Shown here: one piece after another, positions 1 through 7,098 of the stretch
Position numbering within the stretch: position 1 is the stretch's first letter
How the letters are laid out: every line of letters begins with the position of its first letter
Source of the DNA: Monoglobus sp964442605
GTDB lineage: Bacteria > Bacillota > Clostridia > Monoglobales > Monoglobaceae
Assembly: GCA_964442605.1 (NCBI GenBank)
Contig: CAYTZR010000054.1
Coordinates: 1-11,128, forward strand
DNA length: 11,128 bases
Direction: 5' to 3'
Translations under genes and position numbers: made by a program
Notes under the pieces: generated by a model
The model's database searches: none
What the model was told of the DNA's origin: nothing
The model's input: the letters and a program-made list of their open reading frames with translations, nothing else

Positions 1-75
1 TTGAATCCGCAAGCAGAGCTTGCTTATAGCTACCGAAGCTTGCTTTGCCGCTTAAAAAGCGGCAGTAAACCGGCA
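1..75 (+). repeat. Terminal fragment of the dispersed structured repeat (copy E)
   Basis: The segment CTACCGAAGCTTGC at 30-43 is the reverse complement of a segment in the right-hand repeat near 11082-11095. It is followed by the hairpin GCCGCTT-AAA-AAGCGGC at 47-63, which sits at the same place as the variable hairpin after GCTTGC in the copies near 5282 and 10661. A second small hairpin, GCAAGC-AGA-GCTTGC, lies at 9-23. Only the 3' part of the element is in view. No gene is seen in 1-193. Confidence 0.65.
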
Positions 76-128
76 ATGTCGCCAATGCCTTCATCAAAAT
101 ACATTATTTGTAACTTATCTACACACTA

Positions 129-155
129 AAGGGTCTCGTGTAATGCGAGACCCTT
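129..155 (-). terminator. Probable terminator hairpin of the EF-G-like gene
   Basis: GGGTCTCG (131-138) pairs with CGAGACCC (146-153), and two flanking A-T pairs extend the stem. It lies about 40 bp beyond the stop codon of the minus-strand EF-G paralogue. Read on that strand the stem is followed by TTTAGTGTGTAG, a poor U-tract, so position supports the terminator call more than composition does. Confidence 0.5.
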
Positions 156-193
156 GTTCATATTTTGTGATGAAATCACATAATCATAAATTA

Positions 194-2257
194 TTAATTA
201 TTGTTTGCCTCGGCTACAATTTTGTCGATAACATTTTGAGGAGCCTCCTGATATCTGTCGAACTCAAACTCAAAATCGCCTCTCGCCTGCGTCATAGAGC
301 GCAGATCAGACGCATACGAGTGCATCTCCGCCATCGGAACCTCGCCCTCTATCATTGTCATTCCGTCGCCAATCGGCTCCATACCGAGCATCTGACCGCG
401 CCTCTTGTTTATATCGCCGATAATATCTCCGGTATAGCCGTTGGGAGCGTATACCTTTAAGTGTCCGATAGGCTCCAGTATAACAGGGGATGCCTGCGGC
501 ATTCCCGCCTTATATGCCAGCGATGCCGCCATCTTAAACGCCATCTCCGAGGAGTCTACATCATGATAGGAGCCGTCCACCAGCGTAGCCTTTAAGCCAA
601 CCATCGGATAGCCTGCCAAAACGCCGTGCTCCATAGAATCCTGAAGTCCCTTTTCAACCGCGGGGAAGTAACTCTTGGGTACGCTGCCGCCGAAAATCTT
701 TTCTTCAAATACGAGTCCCTCCTGATCCGTGGGCTCAAACTCAATCCACACATGACCGTACTGACCATGACCTCCGGACTGCTTCTTATGCTTGCCCTCT
801 ACCTTAACCTTTTTGCGTATGGTTTCGCGATAAGGAACCCTGGGCTTTTCGAACGAAATATCAACGCCGAATTTGTTTTTGAGCTTTGATACAATAACAT
901 CGATATGCTGATCACCGAGACCCTTAAGCAGCTGCTGTCTTGTTTCCTTGTTAGTCTCAAAGGCGAATGTCTTATCCTCGTCCATCAGCTTTATAAGACC
1001 CTGCGCGATTTTTTCATCATCCCCCTTGTTCTTCGCGACAACCGCAAGCTCCATGTTAGGCTTAGCAAACTTAATACCCTCTAACTTACAGGGATTTGTA
1101 AGACCGCTCAGAGTATCTCCCGTTCGAGTCTTTGACAGCTTAGTAACCGTTCCTATATCTCCGGCGTTAAGCTGCTTGACTTCTATCTGCTTCTTGCCCT
1201 GCATTGTAAATATCTTGCCTATTTTCTCGTTTGATTCGCGGTTTAGGTTATATACCGTTGTATCCGGAGTCATAACCCCCGAAAATACCTTGAAGTATGA
1301 AAGTCTGCCTACATACGGATCCGCAACCGTCTTAAACACCAGCGCACTCAACGGATCGCTTGTATCAACCTTAAACTGAGACACGCTTCCGTCTTTCTTT
1401 TCAGCCTCAAATTCACCTCTGAAATCAGGTGACGGGAAATAAGCGTTAATCGCGTTAAGCAGCGACGGTATACCTAAATTGTGATACGCGCTTCCGCAAA
1501 GCACCGGCACAATATCCCCCTCCGCAACACCGCTGCGCAGCGCGGCATACATTTCGGGCAGGGTGAATTCCTCGCCTGAGAAATATTTTTCCATTAATTC
1601 TTCCGACTGTTCCGCGACCGCCTCGTTAATCATCTCACGCAGCGGTTCAAGCTCGTCTTCTATACCCTCAGGCATTTCTCCCGTGATTGTGCGGTTGCCG
1701 TCAAATATTCTGGCTTCCTTTTCAACTACGTTGATAAAGCCGACAATTTTGTCTCCGTCCCTGAACGGCAGCTGGAACGGAGCAACCTTTTTCCCGTACT
1801 TATCCTTGAGCTGCTGAAGCACCTTTTGGTAATCAACGCGTTCGTCATCAACCTTATTTATAAAAAACATTTTGGGAATTTTTGCTTCCTCACAATACTT
1901 CCACGCCTTTTCGGCTCCGACGGTAAGACCGGATTTTCCGGAAAGCACAATCAAAGCCGCGTCCGCAACGCGCAGCGCCTGCTGAACCTCACCTACAAAG
2001 TCAAAATATCCCGGTGTGTCCAATATATTAAACTTAGAACCGTTCCATTCACAGGAAGCCAAGGCTGTGGAAATCGAAAATTTGCGCTTTATCTCCTCCT
2101 GATCAAAATCCATAACCGTTGTTCCGTCCTGAGTCCTTCCGAGCCTGTCAATATTGCCGGCAGTGTAGAGCATCGCCTCCGCCAAACTGGTTTTTCCCGA
2201 ATTGCCGTGCCCCAAGAGACAGAAATTTTTAATTTTTGATGTTTCGTACAATTTCAA
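194..2257 (-). CDS. Elongation factor G-like translational GTPase (EF-G2/FusA2-type paralogue)
   Basis: This 687-residue protein has the full EF-G layout. The G domain shows P-loop GHGNSGKTS (16-24), G3 DTPGY (80-84) and G4 NKVD (134-137). Domain IV shows GGHGQYGHVWIEFEP, and the C-terminal part is typical (MAFKMAASLAYKAG, LEPIGHLKV, RRGQMLGMEPIGDG). EF-G is a cytosolic factor that moves tRNA and mRNA on the ribosome and helps recycling. Three differences from housekeeping EF-G place it in the EF-G2-like group. The usual AHIDAGKT P-loop is GHGNSGKT, the switch II DTPGH histidine is Tyr84, and switch I lacks the RGITI core, reading KRKFSIS. Some EF-G2-type proteins are reported to hydrolyse GTP poorly, so its exact role is open. 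The start is TTG at 2257-2255, chosen because CCCTCC at 2265-2270 (GGAGGG on the coding strand) lies 7 nt upstream. It is a single gene, divergent from the SLH gene. Confidence 0.93.
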   Translation of the reverse strand: MKLYETSKIKNFCLLGHGNSGKTSLAEAMLYTAGNIDRLGRTQDGTTVMDFDQEEIKRKFSISTALASCEWNGSKFNILDTPGYFDFVGEVQQALRVADAALIVLSGKSGLTVGAEKAWKYCEEAKIPKMFFINKVDDERVDYQKVLQQLKDKYGKKVAPFQLPFRDGDKIVGFINVVEKEARIFDGNRTITGEMPEGIEDELEPLREMINEAVAEQSEELMEKYFSGEEFTLPEMYAALRSGVAEGDIVPVLCGSAYHNLGIPSLLNAINAYFPSPDFRGEFEAEKKDGSVSQFKVDTSDPLSALVFKTVADPYVGRLSYFKVFSGVMTPDTTVYNLNRESNEKIGKIFTMQGKKQIEVKQLNAGDIGTVTKLSKTRTGDTLSGLTNPCKLEGIKFAKPNMELAVVAKNKGDDEKIAQGLIKLMDEDKTFAFETNKETRQQLLKGLGDQHIDVIVSKLKNKFGVDISFEKPRVPYRETIRKKVKVEGKHKKQSGGHGQYGHVWIEFEPTDQEGLVFEEKIFGGSVPKSYFPAVEKGLQDSMEHGVLAGYPMVGLKATLVDGSYHDVDSSEMAFKMAASLAYKAGMPQASPVILEPIGHLKVYAPNGYTGDIIGDINKRRGQMLGMEPIGDGMTMIEGEVPMAEMHSYASDLRSMTQARGDFEFEFDRYQEAPQNVIDKIVAEANNN

Positions 2258-2271
2258 AACTCAACCCTCCA

Positions 2272-2459
2272 AATATGTAAATTTAAATGCTTTATTATAC
2301 AATATATCTATTTATACAACTTATACAATCTATCTATTTTATTTTAACTTAAAGCTTAGAAATAATCAACCGAATAATAACCAATATTCAGAAATATTTT
2401 TGTGCAGTTTTCACAAATAAAACGGAGCCGTAAAATGATTAAAACATGATTTAAAAATA
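2272..2459. other. AT-rich divergent intergenic region, EF-G side
   Basis: This very AT-rich stretch separates the EF-G-like and SLH genes. On the minus strand a perfect TATAAT lies at 2294-2299, 37 nt upstream of the TTG start, and could be the -10 of the EF-G-like gene. No convincing -35 sits 16-18 bp above it. No RNA gene or small coding sequence is seen here. Confidence 0.3.
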
Positions 2460-2488
2460 TTGACAAATTAAAAAATATATAGTAATCT
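2460..2488 (+). promoter_or_regulatory. Putative sigma-A promoter of the SLH gene
   Basis: A perfect -35 TTGACA at 2460-2465 is followed after 17 bp by TAATCT at 2483-2488, a weak -10 matching the consensus at three of six bases. The better hexamer TATAGT at 2478-2483 is too close to the -35 for normal spacing. The 5' leader would be about 65 nt. The ribosome binding site is GAAAGGGA at 2546-2553, 6-7 nt before the ATG. Confidence 0.4.
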
Positions 2489-2559
2489 ATTAATAAATAC
2501 TATAAATTATATAACTTATACAAACTAAATCGGAAACGGAATACAGAAAGGGAATAATT

Positions 2560-4659
2560 ATGAAATTCGCAAAAATTATCGTGGCAGCTTTACTTTCGGC
2601 AATGTTACCATTTATGTTATCCTTGCCGCTTACTAACGTTTCGGCATACGAGTTCCCCAACAGCTTTTGGGCGGTTGATGACAGCTATAATGCCGCACTC
2701 GCCGCAGGTGATGATTACGGAATTATCACCTATGGAACGCAGTCGGTTTCGTTAATGGAATCACTGCCTCAGAATGATGATACAATGGGTGTTATGGGCT
2801 CACGCACATATGAGGTTATTAAGGCATATGAGCGTCTGGGTGATTTTGACAGCGCTGTGACTTACCTAAACAAATATATATATTGCTCCGAATACTTCGG
2901 CTGGGATGACGGCATTACTCTTTCAAACGCAAAGATTTTGGCATATCCCTCCACTCTTGACTTATACACTCTCACAGACGAGCCCGTAATTTACTATGGC
3001 GCGAAAAACGAACCGGTAAGCGGAACATACTTCGGACAGGTAAGCGAGCAAAGCGAGGATAGAGATTCCATGACGCTTGCGTATCAGGAATACGGTGACA
3101 CCTCAACTCTCAACTGGCTCGACAGGGTTATGCTGGCGGGCGCGGAGGCAAGCGGTACTCCTGTTGAGCTGGCGCTGAACTTTCCCGGAGAGGGAAATCT
3201 GCTTGACAGTATTATTTCCGACACCGACTTTATAAACAGATTTTGCGATATTCTCGGCGCGCACACACAAATTCCCATATTTCTGAGAATAGGAGCCGAG
3301 GTAAACGTTTGGACGGCAAGAGCCGACGCGGAGAAATATATAACCGCGTTCCGAAAAATAGCCGATCTTTCCAAAAAAGCAAATCCGAATATCGCGATAG
3401 TTTGGAGCGTATCCCACGCCTCGCCGATTGATTTGGATATGGACGATTACTATCCGGGCGATGAATATGTTGACTGGGTTGGTATATCAGCCTACGCTGT
3501 AAAATATTTTCAAGGCAAAGATTGGAGTCTTGATGACATACACAACGAGATATATTTTAAAGCCGGCGACGGTGCGGATCCCGTAAGAATGGTTGAAGAG
3601 GTTGTCCGAAAATACGGTGACAGGAAGCCTATTATGCTTGCCGAATGCGGCTCGGCGCGCTATACTCGCGGAGAAGTGAACACAGAGAGCGAGGAGTGGG
3701 CACGACAAAATATGCTGAGAATGTATTCGACCGTTCCCATGGCTTATCCGCAGGTAAAATTGATAGCCTACTTCAACAAAGCCACGCCGTATGAGGCGCA
3801 GGATTACGACATGATAAGCTCCCCGGCGATGAAAAAAACCTTTAACAGCATAACATCAATGCCCTGGTTTATACAGAGCGGAAAATCATCGGCAAAAAGC
3901 TTTAAAAAGGTTGAGAACACACTATACGCGAGCGGAAACACTCTTGAGTTTTACGCCTTACCCTACACCTTCCGTAATCAGGAGCCGAGGGTTGACTACT
4001 ATATAGACGGTGTATGGGCGGGTGCGGCGATAAATCTGCCCTATAGCTCTTACCTTGACCTATCCGGTGTTTCATCCGGTTCACATACCCTTGAAGCGGT
4101 TGTGACCTCAAACGGAACGGAAAAAATCAGGAAATCATATCAGCTTGTAAAAGATTTATCGGGTAGCAGTGATGATATATTCCCCGATATTGCGTCTCTG
4201 ACCGACACTCAGAAATCCGCGGCGGAGTACGTTTACGAAAACGGCATAGTTACCGGCTATGAGGACGGCACATTCCGTCCATACGGCAGCATCACAAGGG
4301 CGGAATTTGCGACAATGATATGCCGCGCTTTCGGTTATACCACGAAAAAGAACTGCACCTTTTCCGATGCCTCAAGCCACTGGGCAAGCGCGTATATAAA
4401 GGCATGCGTTGATAAGGGCGCTATAAACGGAATCGGCAACAATTTGTTTGCGCCGGAGGAAAATATAACCTTTGAGCAGGCTGCAAAAATTCTGTCCGTT
4501 TGCGCCGGTTTCACCGATGGTGTAGGTGTTAACTATCCCGACGGATTTATTGCGGCGGGAAATAAACATAACATGTTTGATTATGTGTCGGATAAAACTA
4601 TAGGCTCAGTCTTGACAAGAATAGATGCCGCCGCTATGTTTTACGGGGCTTTAAAGTAA
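2560..4659 (+). CDS. Secreted GH26-like glycoside hydrolase with C-terminal SLH repeats
   Basis: The 699-residue protein starts with a signal peptide: basic start MKFAK, a hydrophobic core, and a likely cleavage after VSA at 27-29. Residues of about 80-105 look TPR-like (RTYEVIKAYERLGDFDSAVTYL). Residues of about 160-430 resemble the GH26 (beta-mannanase clan) barrel. The putative acid/base is Glu247 in LRIGAEVNVW, and the putative nucleophile is Glu362 in IMLAECGSA, 115 residues apart as expected for the family. Between them lies YYPGDEYVDWVGISAY. A beta-rich linker at about 445-535 leads to SLH repeats at about 538-592 and 599-648, plus a degenerate third ending TRIDAAAMFYGALK. SLH repeats hold proteins on the cell wall through secondary polymers, so it probably acts at the cell surface on a polysaccharide. 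The substrate is unknown. The His that normally precedes the GH26 acid/base is Ala246. The gene stands alone on this strand. Confidence 0.85.
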   Translation: MKFAKIIVAALLSAMLPFMLSLPLTNVSAYEFPNSFWAVDDSYNAALAAGDDYGIITYGTQSVSLMESLPQNDDTMGVMGSRTYEVIKAYERLGDFDSAVTYLNKYIYCSEYFGWDDGITLSNAKILAYPSTLDLYTLTDEPVIYYGAKNEPVSGTYFGQVSEQSEDRDSMTLAYQEYGDTSTLNWLDRVMLAGAEASGTPVELALNFPGEGNLLDSIISDTDFINRFCDILGAHTQIPIFLRIGAEVNVWTARADAEKYITAFRKIADLSKKANPNIAIVWSVSHASPIDLDMDDYYPGDEYVDWVGISAYAVKYFQGKDWSLDDIHNEIYFKAGDGADPVRMVEEVVRKYGDRKPIMLAECGSARYTRGEVNTESEEWARQNMLRMYSTVPMAYPQVKLIAYFNKATPYEAQDYDMISSPAMKKTFNSITSMPWFIQSGKSSAKSFKKVENTLYASGNTLEFYALPYTFRNQEPRVDYYIDGVWAGAAINLPYSSYLDLSGVSSGSHTLEAVVTSNGTEKIRKSYQLVKDLSGSSDDIFPDIASLTDTQKSAAEYVYENGIVTGYEDGTFRPYGSITRAEFATMICRAFGYTTKKNCTFSDASSHWASAYIKACVDKGAINGIGNNLFAPEENITFEQAAKILSVCAGFTDGVGVNYPDGFIAAGNKHNMFDYVSDKTIGSVLTRIDAAAMFYGALK

Positions 4660-4672
4660 AAATTTGATGCGC

Positions 4673-5006
4673 GGCACCCCGCTCGGGTCCGGTGCCCCGC
4701 CCGGGTTCGGCGTAGTGCTCGGGTTTGGCGAGCGAAAGTGACCGAAGCTGCGCAGCAGGTTCGTGCCTTATAAAGTAGTCCGTCTTATCGGACAAACGAG
4801 GTCACAAACCATTAGCATGATGATGTATGCTGGGCTAGGCTTGAACTCGCTAGACCGTTAGGACTAAAAAACAGGAATAAGGATATAGATAAAAGGTTTA
4901 AATCAATCACTAATTATATCTTGCCCCTGCGGGGCAGTCGCCTGCGCGCCTCACGTGTTCGCTAACGCTCACCTACCGTTGCTTGCATTGCCACTCTGTA
5001 AGTGGC
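4673..5006 (+). repeat. Structured dispersed repeat, copy A
   Basis: First of two tandem copies after the SLH gene. The stem GTGACC (4738-4743) with GGTCAC (4800-4805) encloses two hairpins. One is GAAGCTGC-GCA-GCAGGTTC (4744-4762, one G-G mismatch) and the other GTCCG-TCTTAT-CGGAC (4778-4793). A conserved stretch around 4805-4845 follows, then an AT-rich tract. Next come the TTGCCCC-type hairpin at 4921-4936 and the highly conserved block to GCTTGC at 4986. The copy ends with the hairpin GCCACT-CTGTA-AGTGGC at 4990-5006 and lacks the 3' tail found in copy B. No protein is credible here. Confidence 0.8.
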
Positions 5007-5007
5007 G

Positions 5008-5371
5008 CCCCGCTCGGGTCTGGCGAGCGGGAGTGACCACACCTGTCAAGGTGTGTGCCTTTTAAAGTAGTCCGTCTTATCGGACAAACGAGGTCACAAA
5101 CCATTAGCATGATGATGTATGCCGGGCTAGGCTTGAACACGGTAGTCCGTCTGGACTAAAAAACAGGAATAAGGATATAGATAAAAGGTTTAAATCAATC
5201 ATTAATTATATCTTGCCCCTGCGGGGCAATCGCCTGCGCGCCTCACGTGTTCGCTAACGCTCACCTACCGTTGCTTGCTGCGCCGCTTAAGAAGCGGCAG
5301 AAAAGTCGCAAAGCTTTGCAGCGCTCGGGTACGGAAATATTATCTTTAGTAATCCGAATTGAAAAACTTTT
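5008..5371 (+). repeat. Structured dispersed repeat, copy B (full length)
   Basis: It is offset from copy A by 292-295 bp in the shared parts. In order it has the hairpin CCCGCTCG-N7-CGAGCGGG (5009-5031), the GTGACC/GGTCAC stem (5033-5038 with 5092-5097) and the enclosed hairpins ACACCT-GTCA-AGGTGT and GTCCG-N6-CGGAC. Then come the AGTCC-GTCT-GGACT hairpin followed by AAAAAA (5144-5163), TTGCCCC-TGC-GGGGCAA (5213-5229), the conserved block to 5278 and GCCGCTT-AAG-AAGCGGC (5282-5298). The tail ends near AATCCGAATTGAAAAACTTTT. The same tail occurs in copy C (reverse strand, 10572-10606), which sets the 3' limit. Confidence 0.8.
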
Positions 5372-5384
5372 GTCCATACGCTAC

Positions 5385-5409
5385 GCGGCGCAGGTTGAGC
5401 CTGCGCCGC
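5385..5409 (-). terminator. Strong hairpin just after the flavodoxin gene
   Basis: GCGGCGCAGG (5385-5394) and CCTGCGCCGC (5400-5409) form a perfect 10-bp stem with a 5-nt loop, beginning 7 nt after the flavodoxin stop codon. On the coding strand the T-run (complement of 5410-5415) comes before the stem rather than after it, so this is not a textbook intrinsic terminator. It may protect the mRNA 3' end or belong to the repeat cluster. Confidence 0.4.
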
Positions 5410-5416
5410 AAAAAAT

Positions 5417-5848
5417 TTAAAGAGCCGCAGCAGCTTTGCCCAGCTCCACGCATTTTGTTGTCGCGTCATCATCAGGAGCTTCATTGGCTATAACGCCCTC
5501 GCCGCTTACCAAATTCGCGCCCGCCGCAATTACGCGCTCTTCCCACGAACGCATCCATTCGCCGTCACCCCATCCGTAGGAACCGAACAAGCCGACATTT
5601 TTACCGCTTAAGTTACCTTCGAGCTCTGTAAAAAACGGCTCGAACTCGCTTTCCTCCAAGACCTCAGCGCCCATAGCGGGACAACCTAATACAAGATTAT
5701 CGTACGCGAGCGCGTCCGCCGCAGAAGTTTCGGAAACACTAAAAAACGCGGTATCGGAATTTGCTTGCTTTGCGCCGTCCAAAACCGCCGCAGCCATTGC
5801 TTCAGTATTGCCTGTACCGCTCCAATAAATAATCGCTGTTTTACCCAT
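5417..5848 (-). CDS. Flavodoxin (short-chain, clostridial type)
   Basis: A 143-residue FMN electron carrier of the cytosol. The phosphate-binding loop is WSGTGNT at 9-15. The second flavin loop is LGCPAMGAEVLEE at 54-66, and the third is FGSYGWGDGEWM at 88-99, with the aromatic residues that contact the isoalloxazine ring. The length is normal for short-chain flavodoxins. The reading frame stays open for 30 codons upstream, but the start is the ATG at 5848. It has GGAGG (complement of 5858-5862) 9 nt ahead, and MGKTAIIYWSGTGNT is the canonical N-terminus. It follows the DUF3793 gene by 86 bp on the same strand and is probably cotranscribed. Flavodoxins often replace ferredoxins under iron shortage, which fits the neighbouring feo genes. 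Confidence 0.95.
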   Translation of the reverse strand: MGKTAIIYWSGTGNTEAMAAAVLDGAKQANSDTAFFSVSETSAADALAYDNLVLGCPAMGAEVLEESEFEPFFTELEGNLSGKNVGLFGSYGWGDGEWMRSWEERVIAAGANLVSGEGVIANEAPDDDATTKCVELGKAAAAL

Positions 5849-5934
5849 TATGTAAAACCTCCTTAAATAAAATAAAAAAATAATATTTATATATTTACAA
5901 AACACCGTGATATGCGATGTGTTGTATTCTAAGC

Positions 5935-6489
5935 TCATGTTACCGCAAACATTTCGGTCAGATGCCGACCTGAATTTACACGATTTAAAATAGCCTTGCG
6001 GCAGGCATCATATACCGAAAAAGTCAGCTTTGCCTCCTCAACATTTTTATAAACCTTCCAATATCCGGTCAACTTGCATCCCCTATCCTTGTGATAAATA
6101 AATCCGTAAATATCATGAAGCGGATAACCGAGAAAAGCGCCGATCTCATGAGGAAATTCACCGCGCTCAGCTATACGTTTCTTTAGCATATTAATATATT
6201 CTTCAAGGTTAAAGATAGCGGGATAACCGCGGTTTTTGAGAAAGCTGAAAATATCGGGATTGGTTAAATATTCAGCAAGCCTTTCGCGCCTGTACACCAT
6301 TATGAGCACACTCTTCTCGCACTCATGCAGTGTCTCAAAATAAATACCGTTTTTATTAAGACTGAGATTTAATTCCTTAATTTCCTGATTTATATTCGGG
6401 CTTTGTTCTTTTATGCAGCTGACAATATTGGCAGGCTTTATTCCCGCCAACGCCGGACCGCAGTGAAACGCGATAATTTCTTCCGTCAT
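5935..6489 (-). CDS. DUF3793 family protein
   Basis: This 184-residue protein is recognised as DUF3793 from the N-terminal HCGPALAGIKPANI (9-22) and the central EFPHEIGAFLGYPLHDIYGF (111-130). The later YWKVYKNVEEA and the C-terminal SVYDACRK pattern also fit. It has no signal peptide or membrane segment, so it is expected in the cytosol. The family function is unknown. The start ATG at 6489 has GGAGG (complement of 6497-6501) 7 nt upstream. The following gene is flavodoxin, 86 bp away. Two palindromic blocks lie upstream, one matching the palindromes at the feo genes, so iron-linked expression is likely (inference). The conserved His, Cys, Glu and Asp residues could bind metal, but nothing in the sequence proves it. 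Confidence 0.85.
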   Translation of the reverse strand: MTEEIIAFHCGPALAGIKPANIVSCIKEQSPNINQEIKELNLSLNKNGIYFETLHECEKSVLIMVYRRERLAEYLTNPDIFSFLKNRGYPAIFNLEEYINMLKKRIAERGEFPHEIGAFLGYPLHDIYGFIYHKDRGCKLTGYWKVYKNVEEAKLTFSVYDACRKAILNRVNSGRHLTEMFAVT

Positions 6490-6550
6490 ACTCTAACCTC
6501 CTTGAACAATACTATAATCTTGAATAATAATATGATTATTATTATTACCT

Positions 6551-6597
6551 ATTACGTTACGCGTAACGTAACGCGTAACGTAACGCGGATTACGCGG
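6551..6597. repeat. Palindromic 12-bp tandem array upstream of DUF3793
   Basis: A perfect 20-bp palindrome, TTACGTTACGCGTAACGTAA, lies at 6552-6571. Its second half belongs to the unit CGCGTAACGTAA at 6560-6571. The unit is repeated exactly at 6572-6583 and then decays (CGCGGATTACGCGG). The array is far richer in CG than the AT-rich DNA around it and starts about 60 bp above the DUF3793 start. It could be a multi-site operator. Confidence 0.6.
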
Positions 6598-6615
6598 AAT
6601 TTTAATTTATTTATA

Positions 6616-6643
6616 CATAGAGTTAGCTGTTGCTAACTCTATG
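6616..6643 (-). promoter_or_regulatory. Putative operator upstream of DUF3793-flavodoxin (iron-box-like palindrome)
   Basis: The perfect 12-bp arms CATAGAGTTAGC and GCTAACTCTATG flank TGTT. The 16-bp core GTTAGC-TGTT-GCTAAC (6622-6637) has the same 6-4-6 design as the palindromes at 9744-9759 and 10382-10397. A -10-like TATAAA (complement of 6610-6615) directly follows it on the minus strand, but no -35 is seen. It also lies 34 bp after the DUF2325 stop, so it might act as an mRNA-ending hairpin, though no U-tract follows. A weaker hairpin (CCGC/GCGG, 6656-6672) with a run of T lies between. Confidence 0.5.
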
Positions 6644-6676
6644 CCTTTAAAAATACCGCTCTGTTGGGGCGGATAG

Positions 6677-6970
6677 CTACGCATTATTACTCGCGAAATA
6701 ATTATCGAGAATTTCGTTTAAGGCAAAAGCGCTTGACGTATGGCTTCTCGCGACATACGCTCCGGTCTTGCGCGCCTGTGCTGCCGCAACATTCACCATT
6801 TTATGGGCGACAGTTCCGGTGAACAGAACTACAATACCGGGATTACCGATTTTATTCTTAAAGTCCCCGGGACATTGAGTAAAAACCTTGCATTTGCAGC
6901 CATGCTTTTTACAAATCTCCTTGTAGCGGCAGTGCATTCTGTCGTGACCGCCTACAATTACAACACTCAT
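6677..6970 (-). CDS. DUF2325 domain protein
   Basis: This 97-residue protein has the DUF2325 pattern throughout. It opens with MSVVIVGGHDRM, followed by RYKEICKKHGCKCKVFTQCP, KIGNPGIVVLFTGTVAHKMV, and a C-terminal RSHTSSAFALNEIL. The family is small and cytosolic and its biochemical role is not established. Five cysteines (14, 20, 25, 27, 33) and His9, His13 and His23 lie close together in the N-terminal third, which could suit metal or redox chemistry (inference). The frame is open further upstream, but the start is the ATG at 6970. GAGGTG (complement of 6976-6981) is 5 nt ahead, and MSVVIVGG is the usual N-terminus. It follows the Cys-rich membrane protein gene by 128 bp. That gap holds a strong branched RNA-like structure. 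Confidence 0.85.
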   Translation of the reverse strand: MSVVIVGGHDRMHCRYKEICKKHGCKCKVFTQCPGDFKNKIGNPGIVVLFTGTVAHKMVNVAAAQARKTGAYVARSHTSSAFALNEILDNYFASNNA

Positions 6971-6995
6971 TTTTTCACCTCGTTTATGGGAGATA

Positions 6996-7055
6996 GGGGG
7001 ACTCGTAAAGCCATATCGCTTTGAGTACAGACCGCATCGCGCGGACGAGTCCCCC
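6996..7055 (-). ncRNA. Three-way-junction RNA-like element ahead of DUF2325
   Basis: The perfect 11-bp arms GGGGGACTCGT (6996-7006) and ACGAGTCCCCC (7045-7055) close a 38-nt interior. The interior forms two hairpins, AAAGC-N6-GCTTT (7007-7022) and CCGC-N5-GCGG (7032-7044), joined by a 9-nt linker. On the coding strand it ends about 25 nt before the DUF2325 start and is not followed by T-residues, so a simple terminator is unlikely. On the other strand it is followed by a T-rich tract. It does not match a riboswitch or ribozyme core known to me. A small mobile repeat is also possible. Confidence 0.45.
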
Positions 7056-7098
7056 AAGTTTTCTTACTTTTATATATAACATATACAATTTCAGCAAT

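Noticed and set aside
2318..2523. Direct repeat AACTTATACAA at 2318-2328 and 2513-2523
   Set aside because: Eleven bases in very AT-rich DNA can repeat by chance, and no link to promoters is clear.
4673..5371. CRISPR array
   Set aside because: The repeat unit is about 300 bp with internal structure. There are no 25-40 bp repeats with unique spacers and no cas genes.
4673..5371. Group II intron or insertion sequence
   Set aside because: There is no reverse transcriptase or transposase frame, no GUGYG start, no domain V pattern and no terminal inverted repeats.
6996..7055. Hammerhead-type ribozyme
   Set aside because: The three-way shape is suggestive, but neither strand has the CUGANGA and GAAA core sequences at the junction.
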